Shown: positions 11,285 to 22,216 of the stretch, piece by piece | How the letters are laid out: each line of letters starts with the position of its first letter | Position numbering within the stretch: the stretch's first letter is position 1 | Origin: Notospermus geniculatus | Lineage: Eukaryota > Nemertea > Pilidiophora > Heteronemertea > Lineidae | NCBI GenBank assembly: GCA_002633025.1 | Contig: NMRB01000589.1 | Location: 17,805 to 81,804, forward strand | Length of the DNA stretch: 64,000 nt | Reading direction: 5' to 3' | Program-made: the position numbers and the translations under genes | The notes under the pieces: generated by a model | Seen by the model: the letters and a program-made list of their open reading frames with translations, nothing else | Databases searched by the model: none | What the model was told of the DNA's origin: nothing

Positions 11285-11328
11285 AGCAAAACTCATCAAC
11301 ATGTTTTTTCTGACCAGAGGGGCATTAA

Positions 11329-11372
11329 ACCCTCTCTGTCAAAAATTTAATGGTTTTTTTGACAGAGAGGGT
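11329..11372. repeat. 17-bp-arm hairpin
   Basis: ACCCTCTCTGTCAAAAA (11329-11345) pairs perfectly with the complement at 11356-11372 across a 10-base loop. Could be a MITE relic. No gene is attached. Confidence 0.65.
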
Positions 11373-11569
11373 GGGGAGATGTTGGCCGTTACCAATTTAG
11401 GGTCAACAGGAGAAAACACAAAGGTTCTGAAGCCGATTTGGTGGGCCTGTTTCAATTCATCTGTGAGCTTTCGCTCAAAAATGTTTAGATTTGGGCAATG
11501 AATGAGTTAAGTGCCGGCAAAAACAATGGGATTTCGACCTTTTAGATGTACAAATACTAAAAGTGCATG

Positions 11570-11981
11570 TACAGTCCTCCCTCGCTATTACGTACCTCGA
11601 TTTAACGAACTCCCGGATATTACAAACCCAACGTCTGGCTCCCAAAATTTCACGGCAGGTGTGTATTTAGGCGTGTTCGGTCAGTTGTGAGACCCAATTC
11701 CTCACCATGATCAGTTACGTTGTGTACAATACAAACCAAATTATCCAACCTTGGGTTTGATTTATGCATGTTTGAGCGTTTAATCAGTCAAATACATGTA
11801 CACATAAATATGTACGCAGTAATTATGCTCTAAACATGACAAAGAATGTTTGTTTGTTAGGCAGCCTACTCAGTGTGGTCATCATTCCCCCACGGACGAA
11901 TCCTCGCTATTACGAACTCCTCGTTATTACGAACTTACCCCTTGGACCCCGAGGGGTTCGTAATAGCGAGGGAGAACTGTA
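11570..11981. mobile_element. pogo/Tigger-like MITE
   Basis: TA-flanked termini TACAGTCCTCCCTCGCTATT at the left and the complement of TACAGTTCTCCCTCGCTATT at the right, with subterminal ATTACGAAC words. CAGT...CCCTCGCTATTACGAAC ends with TA targets are typical of pogo/Tigger-class elements. About 412 bp and non-coding. Confidence 0.85.
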
Positions 11982-13488
11982 CTATTCGTGAACCATTCCC
12001 TAGAGTGTTCTAAGCAAAACCTCCTCCAACGAAAAGCAATCATGCTTGAACTGTTCATTCAATCATGATTCCTAACCTCAACAGGTAGGAACAGATGGTA
12101 TTTTGCTGCCAGTCAAATACATCATCCAGAAGAAAGTCCGCTTGAAGTAAAATCAAGGAAGACACTTAGCATTCTTCAAAGACAAAAATGTCAAAATGTG
12201 CTATACGATTGGTTAGTACAAAAACCACGAGTACAATCACAGGCTTAAAGCAGTTCCACCGATAAATTGCAGTTTTTTTCCTTTTTTTGCCCTGTTTGTT
12301 CTCAATGGGGCTACATGGGTTCAACATGATATTTCAATAGGTAGCAAAAAATTCAAGTGATTGTGAAAGTGATTTTACCATTTCAATGCCGGAGGTATTT
12401 TGGTTTATGGATCGGCTTGAATGCTGAATTTCGCTTCTCTGGAATGACGACATCATTGCATGCGGCGACGTACGTTGTAATGCAATTTCACTTGAAAAGA
12501 GTGTCCTGACATCACTCCTGACGTAGGCTGAACCTACGGCAGGCTATTTCACATTGTGCTCAGCGTCACGCTTTAGTGGGATATTGATCGAGCAGCACCA
12601 ACGTTGTATTCGGCGTTCTTCCTTGTGACCAAATCTTACAGAACTTTTAGACGATGGGGATAATTTTACCACAACAACCCTGACCATTAATCAGAGGAAT
12701 ATTCATTCACTGAGCCATCATCAGCATCTCCTAATCAACCGGGAACTCCAACAACGTCCACGCTCCCTCAAACGAAACCCCTTTAAAAACGTTCCCTCCT
12801 CCTGCACACTCTTCCCTCATTTACTCCATACATATTTATTCATTTATGTATGTTGCATGTCCATCACTCACCAGCATAATAAACTTAGTTAATTTCGTTT
12901 TGATCTAGGCGAATATCGTTACTTGAAGTAGGTGCTTACCCCGTCTGGTATCGTGGTGGCTTGGAATTATTCCATGCGTTCCTGACAGCGTGTTCTATCA
13001 TATGTACAGTTTATGCTCCAAGTCAGCGCTCATCGAGTCGAGATTGATTTTGACGTTTTCCTACTGCTGTCTGGTCGCAACTTCTTTTTGAAAAACATGG
13101 ATAGGCTGTAATGGTGTTCGTGTACATTCAAAATCTTGTTAAAATCGTGGTCCCATTCCTCAATATTCGACAAGTTCTATTTTCCCTAATGGGAGACTAC
13201 TGTTTGGTTTTGTTTCGTTTCTGTGTTTCGTTTCATTTCTTGGTTTACAAACGCCCTTAGCAGTCCTACATGCAGAAGGTCACAAATTTGACACCACAGA
13301 CGTTGGCCACGGCTTCATGTCATTATGGATGACATTGTGGGATGCACTTCTCCGTTACATCGAATTCCGTGACGTTCTAGGACCAACTGGTTGTGGCCTC
13401 TAACGGCAGTAAAGAGTCTCATTTTCGAAGTGGAAGCCTATATTTAGGCCACGTAACACAACAGTGCAATACCTCTGACATTGACACA
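11982..13488. other. No gene seen
   Basis: About 1.5 kb. No supported gene. One CpG-rich patch is near 12440-12560. Confidence 0.5.
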
Positions 13489-13784
13489 TTGGCCCGTATT
13501 TTAGAATACTCCTCAACGTAAAGGAGTTCCTCAAGGCTATTGTTCTCAACAGGAGAACAATAGCCCTGAGGAACAGGAGAACAATAGCCTTGAGGAACAC
13601 CAACAGCCCTGACTTCCTCAAGGCTATTGTTCTCAACAGGAGAACAATAGCCTTAAGGAACAGGAGAACAATAGCCTTGAGGAACACCATAGCCTTGACT
13701 TCCTCAAGGCTATTGTTCTCAACAGGAGAACAATAGCCTTGAGGAACTCCTTTACGTTGAGGAGCATACTAAAATACGGGCCAA
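13489..13784. mobile_element. Multi-hairpin foldback element
   Basis: Outer arms TTGGCCCGTATTTTAG...CTCCTCAACGTAAAGGAG (left) and their complement (right) pair over about 58 bases. Inside, the unit CCTCAAGGCTATTGTTCTC and its complement alternate, giving at least three nested or consecutive hairpins separated by caac. Non-coding. Confidence 0.88.
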
Positions 13785-14129
13785 AGACTTTTTAATATTG
13801 GGCCTTTGGAAGTGAAATTATCATATTTCCCTTTTCACAGAAGAGCAATGACCAATTCTCAGTCTAACTGGCTTTTTGTCACAACCAAACCGAAATTGAA
13901 ATCAATGCTAAAAGTAACTAAATCCAGGTGTGAGGACAGATACAGCCAGGTATCTCTGGCTGTGCGGATGGAATGCAGATGTGAAAGTAAATAACAAAGT
14001 CAATTTTGCTCTCTGAACAAGGTAAACCCAGGATAGGGACTGAGCATTCTGAACTCATGACTTCAATTGATCAGATTGGCCAGAAGGTAAGGTATCAGCT
14101 AAGAAGAGGTTGTACTGGTAAAACAAGGC
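13785..14129. other. No gene seen
   Basis: Short unique-looking stretch. The word ggccaaagactt continues directly from the foldback end. Confidence 0.45.
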
Positions 14130-14225
14130 AGACGGATGGATAGATGTATGGCCAGATGTATGGACGGAGGTATGGATGGACAGATAGGCGAGCAGCCAGG
14201 CAGATGGAAGGATGGACGGATGGAG
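14130..14225. repeat. (GATG)n-like microsatellite
   Basis: Degenerate gatggatagatg / ggacggaggtatgg array, about 95 bases. Confidence 0.8.
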
Positions 14226-14329
14226 TTTTCTATGCTACGGACAAAATCAAACAAAACATCCCACTTTTGTCACAAATGGGTGTCAATTTCCAAAAAAAAG
14301 TTGACACAATTTTTCTAAAAAGTTTGGTA

Positions 14330-14376
14330 TTCAATTCAGGGAGCAAAGTAGGGTGCAAAGTAGGGAGCAAAGTAGG
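14330..14376. repeat. 14-bp short tandem repeat
   Basis: gggagcaaagta-type unit three times with single changes. Confidence 0.75.
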
Positions 14377-15637
14377 CTCTACACATTCCCAACAAAAATT
14401 CCACAGTTTCTCAGCTCAAGTTAGCATGAAACAGACCTGAAATTTTTCACCTTCAGGTGACTGGGTATCTGCAGTGGTGATATCAGGAAAACGTACACAC
14501 TGAAGTACAGCCAATTCCATACTAGTAAGCATGAAACCAGGTCAGAACAAACCTGGGGATGTTGGTGAGGCGATAGCATCAATGACACATGTTTTGAATT
14601 ACAAAAAGTTGTTTTTCATGTTTTTTCAAAACTCTATCCTCTGGAACGAATTTTTGTTTGATGTTATCAGGCTTGATAGAATTCCGTAGTGATCAACCTG
14701 CACACATTGAGATGAATCTGATCTGGTCTCATTTTTTTTCATTTTATTCAAAAGATTATAACTTTTTCATGTGTGCTCGTATCACGCTGGTTGTTTTGCT
14801 GTTGGGTGAGCGGGAAGGGGCAAACCTTAACCCAATAGAGCCGCCATTTTTTTGCACTTTCCATCTGTAGCTTTCACCACCCCGAACCGCCACAAAATGC
14901 CACTGCATTAAGCTGAATAGAGAACAGTATAATGAGTCAAGGCGGTTTATGGCGGTATCGGTGTCTGCGGACATGGCGGATTGTGGCGCTGCCGGCAGTA
15001 ATTGGTGATTTTGATTTCTACATTTGAGGTGATGGGGATTTTTGTCAAAAAGTGGGTGTGGTCTTCTAGGTGGCTCACGGCAGGGCGGTTTAGGGTGGCA
15101 TGGGCTATATTTGGTTAACACACAACTGCCTGGGGGGGGGGGAGTGGATCTAGGTTTTGGGCAGATGGGCAAATGGGCAGAGTTTGTGTACGTAATTAGC
15201 TCTGCTGTTTGACATCAATGGGAAAACTACCCAGGTGGACTCACCTTTTCGACATCGTAAAAGTAACTTACAACAAACAGTAATTTTCAGAGGCCAGTAA
15301 TCAGGAAATGGCTGGAAATATCCCGCTTGTGTAGGCCTACTCCAGTAGTAAACAAAATATTATCTTACCTGGAGTCAAGCGATATTTTCCACTCAGATGG
15401 CAGTCTGGAGAGAAAAAGGATTAGAAGATATAAAATAATGATAATCCTGCCAACAACATAGAACAGCTGGCATTTGCCACGGTTGCACTACATAAATACT
15501 CATACAGCTGGGGTTATCCGGTTTTTTGCTGGCACACCGGTAAACTGCCCAGTCAAAATAAACCCCGAGTTTTGCAGCTACTTTGGGAGGGTACATGTAG
15601 CTTACAACTTGCGAGGAGCATAGGCATTAGGCCACCT
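14377..15637. other. No gene seen
   Basis: Contains a GGCGG-rich patch (14940-15130) and a poly-G run at 15133. No ORF I would support. Confidence 0.45.
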
Positions 15638-15709
15638 AAAAAATAAAATTAGATTCTCGTCAAAAAATAAAATTAGATTCTCGTCAAAAAATAAAATTAG
15701 ATTCTCGTC
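15638..15709. repeat. 24-bp tandem repeat, three units
   Basis: Three consecutive identical AAATAAAATTAGATTCTCGT-containing units of 24 bases. Confidence 0.85.
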
Positions 15710-15772
15710 CTTTTTTCAAAGGTGATGGAAAGGGAGGTGGCTTTTTATTTTTATCTTTTATTTTTGTGGACT

Positions 15773-16052
15773 TACAGTACAGGTCACAATTGACATCCCT
15801 ACGGCTTCGCGTAAGTTACTCGTAAGTTACGCGTAACTTACGAGTAACTCACGGCTTTGGTTTCGCGCAACTCACCGCGTAACTCGCCAAAATCGCGTAA
15901 CTCGCCTCGTAAATCACTGCGTAGCTAGCGAAATTCACGTAACTCACCTCGTAAGTTACACGTAACATAGCTCGTGAGTTATTGCATAGGTTACGAGTGA
16001 CTTACGCATAACTTACGCGAATTTAGGGATGTCAGTTGTGGCCTGTACTGTA
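15773..16052. mobile_element. MITE family B, copy 1 (GTAACTTACG-rich)
   Basis: Ends TACAGTACAGGTCACAATTG at the left and the complement of TACAGTACAGGCCACAACTG at the right, with TA at both borders. The interior is made almost wholly of GCGTAACTTACG / CGTAACTCACC words on both strands. A second, inverted copy lies at 61805-62039. TA plus CAGT ends suggest a Tc1/mariner-pogo-type source. Confidence 0.87.
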
Positions 16053-16364
16053 TTTGGGCTTCAGTCAGTGCTAGAGAATCTATGCCACAACCATACCAAT
16101 GTTGTCTCGTACCCTGGAAAACCCACACTATCAAGGCTAGATGTATCTGGTGGATCTAACTTGGTCTTTGGTATGGGAATATGATGAGAATGCTTGAAGA
16201 ATCATCCTAAAACCAGTGACATTTCGTTTCAGCCCTGCCCCAAACTCAAGAAAGATGTACATGGCTTCACAAACTTGGAATTCACTGCATCAAACAGGCA
16301 CAAAAACGTTATAGGGGTAATTTTACGATGACCACAGCTCATGCCAATCACACTTGGATCACTG
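16053..16364. other. No gene seen
   Basis: Unique-looking spacer between MITE B and a degenerate tandem array. Confidence 0.45.
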
Positions 16365-16985
16365 GCAAGATGACCCCCCTTGAGAAATCAACGGGGCTCA
16401 TGTCTATCACATTGTATGCAAGGATCATTTGTGATACGACCCCTTGAGAAAAGCAACAGGGCTGACCAATCATATTGATAGAAAAGCAACAGGGCTCATG
16501 TCAATCATATTGTACACAATGAACACTTGCGAGATGCCCCCTCCTCATCAGAAAAGCAACAAAGCTAATGCCAATCACTGGATCACTTGTGAGATGGCCC
16601 CCTAATATCAGGAAAGCAACATGACTACACCGAATTCACATCTCGCACGATCGCCGCGTCCCTGGTAGAATTTCTGACGGCCACTTCCGTTTTCAACCTC
16701 ACTGCCAGGAATACGGGCAAAAATTTCCTGGATCAAGGTTGAATTGCATGCATTAGTTCCCAACGCCACCACCAGGGGATGGGTCCCTGGCTGCGGTATC
16801 AGGAACCAAAACATGTTTTTCAACCTCGATCGAGCAAATATTTGCCTTACTCCTGGTAGTGAGGTTGAAAACGGAAGTGGCCAAGAAATTCCGCTGCGAT
16901 TGTGCGAGATGTGAAATTGGTGTACTGACAATCACTCTGAATCACTTGCGAGACACCCCCTTATCAGAAAAGCAACAGGATTCCA
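16365..16985. repeat. Degenerate tandem repeat interrupted by a MITE
   Basis: Units of about 60 bases (gaaaagcaacagggctcatgccaatcac...cacttgcgagatgcccccT-like) run from 16365 to 16625 and resume at 16925. The interruption is exactly the element at 16626-16924. Confidence 0.7.
16626..16924. mobile_element. MITE family N, copy 1
   Basis: Ends TACACCGAATTCACATCTCG and the complement of TACACCAATTTCACATCTCG, TA at both borders. Second inner arms are ACTTCCGTTTTCAACCTCAC and its complement. The second copy is at 19725-20025. Inserted inside a tandem array whose neighbouring unit gives an empty site with a single TA. Confidence 0.88.
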
Positions 16986-17244
16986 GGCTTATCTCTGATC
17001 TGTCAACTGTATCACTTGATTACCTACTTGATACAGGATCAAGCAAATGTTTCAACAGGAGATTATCATTATCAGGTAAGGGGATAATCCGAAATCAAAG
17101 AAAAGAAAGATAGGCTATTCATGAGTCCCGCTGGCATTACTTTGGCAATGGAGAGATTTTTCACTTTCAACATCTCCAACACTGAAATTGATTTAGGTCT
17201 AATCTTGGCCAGGTGGGCCATGGGAAAGGACTCTACATACCTTG

Positions 17245-17429
17245 CAGGTGCGGATCCACAATTGCAGGAAAGAGGGGCGCACTGTGCTACGTCTAGAAAC
17301 ATTGAAATCTCCGGTGAACTTCAATCATTTTCTCCGAATTTCAGAATTTCGCCCTGGCCCTCGATTTTACAGATTTGTTGGCTGAAAGGGGGCATTGCGC
17401 CCCCCCCCCCCCACTGGCTCCGAGCCTGC
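17245..17429. mobile_element. hAT-like MITE (CAGGTGCGGATCC end)
   Basis: Starts CAGGTGCGGATCCACAATTG. The right end is diverged (gctccgagcctg) after a C14-type run. Internal ttcagaatttcgccctgg text matches the style of the copies at 23909 and 35347. Confidence 0.65.
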
Positions 17430-17776
17430 CTTGGTTGGGGGTGATTTGCTAACCAGTGGCAGTAGGCCTACTTACTGAATGTATTAAACCCTGCACCACA
17501 CGCTGGGACAAGTGGAGATTTTTGTCTGCGGAGACAGAAGTTGAAACTGAAAGTTAAAGGGTGAACCAATGTTTTGCTTGACAAAAACCCAGGAATGCCA
17601 GATTCATTTCACCAGCAGAACAGCATGAGGTCAATGAGGTCAGTGCACTTGAGCAGTCACACATGCTACTGATATATTACACTTGACATATCTACTGTGT
17701 TGATTTCAGTAAATTTTCATCACAGTCCTATTCATACAAGACATTCCAAGATGGTTGTATCTGAAACCATGAAACA
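17430..17776. other. No gene seen
   Basis: No supported feature. Confidence 0.5.
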
Positions 17777-18021
17777 TAGACAAATCCCAAATTCCAAGTT
17801 CTGCGCACTTCCGCCGAAATAGCAACAAGAACCTCGATCTGAAACCAGCTGACGTGACGCAATCCGTGATTCAGCAATGGTCAACTCTGACATAACGTCG
17901 TCCAAGTCACTGTCGTGAGGTTCTCTGCATCACGTCATTCAGTTTCAGACCGAGATTCTTGTTGCTATTTCGGCGGAAGTGCGCAGATCTTTCCCATTTA
18001 CGTCAATTTGGGATTTGTCTA
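17777..18021. mobile_element. MITE family A, copy 2 (variant ends)
   Basis: Outer ends are TAGACAAATCCCAAATTG-like instead of TAGACCGTTCTCAAATTG, while the inner arms (ctgcgcacttccgccgaaat, cctcgatctgaaac) match the family. The copy at 53716 has the variant end on its left side only. That suggests end exchange between subfamilies. Confidence 0.85.
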
Positions 18022-19055
18022 TTCTGTGGGACCATCGTTTTCCATAAGGTCCCCCTATAGGACGAATTGTCTGGGGACAAATTGTCCAGGGTGAATTGTC
18101 CTCTAAGTCTAACCCTAAAGCGTCAGTGTCAGGACTTCAATTCGAAGATATCAACAGCCTGCTGTGTGGTCAGCAATGCCGACCATCACCAACAGGAGAA
18201 GCTGTCGGACCCTGGCAATGCCATACATCTGTGACCTTACAGCTATTTTGGTGCATGTTGAGTTATATACATTCTACTCCATCAGAAGACACCTTATTCG
18301 CGAGTGAATCCAGTATATTACCAATCTTGGTTTTTCATGCATTCATGGTCAGGCAAGTATTAATGAAAACATTGAGGGATGGTTCAGGGGTTAGGGTCAG
18401 CCAAGCTCCTAGTAATAGCGAACACACAACCGAGACAAATGAATAATTTTACACAATATTACAGAGAGTGACTGAGAAGGGAAATATTTCATTATCAGAG
18501 AGTGAGTCACAGCAGAAATATATATTAGCAAAAATAGATAAGCGAGCTTATCTATTTTTGATATTAGGTAAGCCCAGTTGTATATTTTGTGATGCAAAAC
18601 CTCTGTAACCACAGAAGGCGAATAAATAACTCCTTGAATAAATGTTCAGAACAAAAACATTTCCACAAATCTCAAAAAAAGCAAGTTAACTATTGCGCAT
18701 TTCATGAAATGGGCTTTTTCACCCATACTACATTCCCATGACTTTGTGTGTGGTTCATACTTGACTGAGGTACTTGGCAGCATCAGATAAACTAATGTCA
18801 ACAAATCACACTCACTGGAGATATCAAAGTGTCCTAGGGGCATAAATATTTGCCATTTCTCCTGACGGTGTTTGGCCACATTCACAGTCACGACATTGTT
18901 CAAATGTCTCTCTGTTTTTAACACAGGATTAATACATCATTGCTTTTATGGCTTTCCTTTTTGCAGAATTTGTCTCCAACTAAAGCGGGGTTCATTGGCA
19001 CACAGATTTTGTCCGATTCAGGTTCGTTCCGCGCACGGAAACGCTCCAATGGAAA
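18022..19055. other. No gene seen
   Basis: Holds three phrases around gaattgtc (18060-18105) and the palindrome at 18529. An AT-rich stretch follows. No supported gene. Confidence 0.5.
18529..18560. repeat. 32-bp near-perfect palindrome
   Basis: CAAAAATAGATAAGC and its complement with a 2-base centre. Isolated and of unknown role. Confidence 0.7.
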
Positions 19056-19063
19056 GCCGCCCT

Positions 19064-19308
19064 CAAGCGCGGATCCAGAGGGAGGTTTTGTGGGTCGTGA
19101 CCCCCCTGCTCGCCACCACCAATTTTTTTTTCAATAACGCAAAAATAAAGCTTCTGCTTTGATACTGAGATGCCAGGAAATCGCGTCTGCGGTACTATAT
19201 ACAATGTAGATTTCAAAATCTTCGGCGCAAGAATCTTCAGCGCCCGCCTGCAACGACTGCGCTTGGCGGCCCTGACCCCCTCTGCCAAATAACCTGGATC
19301 CGCGCCTG
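19064..19308. mobile_element. hAT-type MITE with perfect 8-bp target duplication
   Basis: Ends CAAGCGCGGATCCAG (left) and CTGGATCCGCGCCTG (right). The 8-mer GCCGCCCT flanks it exactly at 19056-19063 and 19309-19316. An 8-bp duplication with CA...TG ends is the hallmark of hAT transposons. It lies next to a SINE-A head. Confidence 0.9.
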
Positions 19309-19323
19309 GCCGCCCTAATACTA

Positions 19324-19400
19324 CATGGCCCAAGCTGGACTTGAACCTGGGACCTGCCGCTTCCTTAGCACTAGCAGATGTGATAGACTCGCAGCTCCAG
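19324..19400 (-). mobile_element. SINE-A head fragment
   Basis: Reads catggcccaagctgg, acttgaacctgggacctgcc, gcttccttagca on the plus strand, i.e. the B-box half of SINE-A. The A-box side is diverged and the body is missing. Confidence 0.75.
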
Positions 19401-19724
19401 GAGTTAATGCCTGTAACCCTTTTGGGTGCTCCGGGTCCTGGCCAATGTGTCTGAACACAGAGCATGGTGAACATGGTAAAGCTGTTGGTCATAATATGTC
19501 GGTAAACGCAGGTGTTTCATTTCAGAATTCATTTGTAATTCAAGAATGAGGAAATGCAGATATTTGTTGACAGAATCAGAATCAAGGGAAAACGTGAGAA
19601 TATCTTCCTCGCAAAGGTTGTCAAATTGGACAGTGTAGGCGAGACTCGAAACAGCAGTATCAGAAACTGCAGAAATCGGCAATTCTACTAAAGCGGTCCA
19701 TCCACGTACAATATTATTGCACAA

Positions 19725-20025
19725 TACACCGATTCCATATTTCACACAACTGCAGCACCCCTGGTAGAATTTCTGACGGCCACTTCCGTTTTCAACCTCA
19801 CTACCATGAGTACAGGCAAAAAATTCCTGGATCGAGGTTGAATTGCGCGCATTGGTTCCCAATGCTGCCACCAGGGGATGGATCGTATTGGGAACAACAC
19901 GTGTTTTTCAACCTCGATCTAGAAAATATACTTGCCGTACTCCTGATAGTGAGGTTGAAAATGGAAATGGCCAAGCGAAATTCTACTAGGGGCGGTGCGA
20001 TCGTGTGAGATGTGAAATCAGTGTA
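19725..20025. mobile_element. MITE family N, copy 2
   Basis: Same arms and TA borders as the copy at 16626, in the same orientation. The shared word tggtagaatttctgacggcc is identical. The centre differs by a short deletion (ccaggggatggatcg versus ccaggggatgggtccctgg). Confidence 0.87.
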
Positions 20026-20219
20026 TAGGGTGCCAGCAAACGGACAATAGATAAATTTCGCACTCCGTAGAGTTACGGGGGCTTCTTGAATAAGGTCTCA
20101 GGGACACTTTTCACCAAGCCCCCCACAACTAAAGGGTATGCAAATCCTTTGTCAGGCTGATAGTGAACAATAAAGCTTTGTGGATGGGGTCTCAAGTCCC
20201 TTGGAAACTAATAGTGTGA

Positions 20220-20516
20220 ATGAAATGCATCAACACACAAGAGCCACTTTGTCCAGATGACCATACCATGTCAACAAAAGAAATTGAAAATGCCATTACT
20301 TACTTGTGTACACACACACCTGAAGTAAATGTGCCAAGCTCCAATGCCTCAAACCTCAGACGTTCCACAAAAGTCCCAACAGCGAAATTGCCAAGGCAAA
20401 TTCTTCACTATACACTCAGAGCAAATCCAATGATGGTTCGTCAGAAGTTACTCGAAGACCTTGAACAAGTACAACAAAATCCAGAATTCCAATACATTTT
20501 AATAACCTACGGCTGA
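20220..20516 (+). CDS. Unrecognised 98-residue ORF, uncertain
   Basis: Opens directly after an in-frame stop (TGA at 20217-20219), so it cannot extend upstream without splicing. The product is hydrophilic, with no membrane segment and no signal peptide. The middle MSTKEIENAITYLC and C-terminal MMVRQKLLEDLEQVQQNPEF look helix-like and less random than other short ORFs here. I recognise no domain. It could be a terminal exon, a transposon-derived piece or chance. No promoter or poly(A) signal was assigned. Confidence 0.2.
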   Translation: MKCINTQEPLCPDDHTMSTKEIENAITYLCTHTPEVNVPSSNASNLRRSTKVPTAKLPRQILHYTLRANPMMVRQKLLEDLEQVQQNPEFQYILITYG

Positions 20517-21239
20517 TTCACCAATACACCTACTTACTGCTCATAGCCATGAATGTAACTGTTACACTTCTTTACCTTAGTGATAATCCATTAGATAAGC
20601 TTTGATCTGAAATCGACATGCTATGAAAGAGAAGATGCAACTTTCTTTCAACATAAGGTGAATCATCAGTCTTAGAAAATGCCACCTACTTCAAGACCTG
20701 TTGAAACAAAGACGTCTCAAAGTCAAATCTACCTGTACCTAAAATCCATTACTTTTGACTTTAATGTCCGTTACTTTTAACTTACATAATCCACCACTTT
20801 TAGAAAATGTCCTTTAAATCCATGGCCAAATCCATTGCCTGCAGGCCACCAATTCTCACCAGAATTTAATAGTAAAAGAAGAAGCTGGAAGCTGACGTCA
20901 AAATTGTATGGCACTTCTGCAAAGTAACTTTTTTTTACAAAGTTTGGAAACTGAGTTGTATCCTTACCGAATGCAAATCCAAGGATGGCTGAATATGAAA
21001 GCGTGACTTTTTCCCAAAACTGTTGCTCACTTCAGACCTGGAGGCCAAGAAACTGCACTGACCAAAGTTCAGGTATTGAATGAAACACATGTGTGGAATA
21101 CACAAGCATGGCCTGCGACAAGTGGGGGGCCATCTCAATGGTTATCTGACTTTGGTTAGGAGTGAGATTTTACCTGAGTGGAAGAATTAGGTTATCAGGG
21201 GTTCTTTGTCTTTGTTGCCCTAAATCACTGCACCATGTG
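20517..21239. other. No gene seen
   Basis: Contains loosely repeated ccattacttttaactt phrases (20745-20805). No supported gene. Confidence 0.45.
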
Positions 21240-21395
21240 GTATTTGTATTCCTACACTTCCATCAGGGCTGAAGCCATGGCATTATTGGCCCTGGTGGTA
21301 AGTATGGAAGAGGCCATCTCAAGCTACTCATGTTCCTCACTTGGATGGGGTTTTTTACTTGCCCTTGCAAAGGCACAAGGTACAAGGCACCACGC
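21240..21395 (-). mobile_element. SINE-A tail-side fragment, left of MITE A
   Basis: From gtatttgtatt to acaaggcaccacg, then broken by the MITE at 21398. It keeps catcaggg...ccctggtggtaagtatgg. Confidence 0.85.
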
Positions 21396-21397
21396 CA

Positions 21398-21642
21398 TAG
21401 ACCGTTCTCAAATTGACGTAAACAAGAAAGATCTGCGCACTACCACCCAAATTTCAACCATAACCTCGGTCTGAAGCTGAATGACGTGACGCAGGTAACC
21501 CCACGACAGTGACGTCGATGACGTTGCGTCAGACTTGACCATCGCTGAATAATGGATTGCGTCACGTCACCCGGTTTCAGATCGAGGTTATGGTTGAAAG
21601 TTCGGAGGAAGTGCGCAGATCTGGGAATTTGAGAACGGTCTA
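21398..21642. mobile_element. MITE family A, copy 3, inside SINE-A
   Basis: Best-preserved ends of the family: TAGACCGTTCTCAAATTGAC at the left and the complement AGAACGGTCTA at the right. Flanked on both sides by SINE-A sequence. Confidence 0.9.
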
Positions 21643-21643
21643 T

Positions 21644-21822
21644 ACTCTCACTTGGATGGGGTCTTCTTTTTGCCCTTGCAAAGAAACAAGGTAGAAGGTA
21701 CCATGGCTGGTTTACTGTCCCATGCAATGGACATGAAGAGCCAGGGATGATTAATCCCACATGCCCCGGGCTGGATTCGATCGTGGGACATGCCGCTTGC
21801 TAAGGGGACGTGATACTCGGCT
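21644..21822 (-). mobile_element. SINE-A head-side fragment, right of MITE A
   Basis: Starts again at ctcacttggatggggtcttc, already present left of the MITE, so about 60-65 bases of SINE body are duplicated across the insertion. The B box ggattcgatcg is mutated. The A-box end is shortened to gatactcggctcc. Confidence 0.85.
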
Positions 21823-22216
21823 CCGCCATGTGGTGGTGTAGGTGATCCTGGCCAGAAAACACTGACAACATCAGGATGCAATATTCGTGAGTCGTCACTT
21901 TTTCACTGAACTTCAACATAAATTTTGGGTAATTTCAAAATTTGAATCAGGCAATATCCGCATAAATATTTTACCAAAAATATCTCAGCCATGAGTTGCT
22001 ATGGTTACCATTTCCTCACTGATCCAGCCAAATCCGCCGTCACACCAAAGACCAATCTGCCCAAAAGGACCATTTAAATACCGCTAATGAGGCTGACTGG
22101 CAGTGTGACAGGGTTCAGACTCCCCCTTGAGGTAAAGTCCGGGCCCTACCGTACTGCCCGATCAACCCGCAGTTTTTCTTTGTGAAGGATTACGTCACTG
22201 ACCCTGACCAACACCT
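21823..22216. other. No gene seen
   Basis: No supported feature before the TTAA element. Confidence 0.5.

Noticed and set aside
14756-15172. 138-residue Pro/Cys-rich minus ORF
   Set aside because: Composition follows a GGCGG-rich patch and a poly-G run, with no domain recognised.
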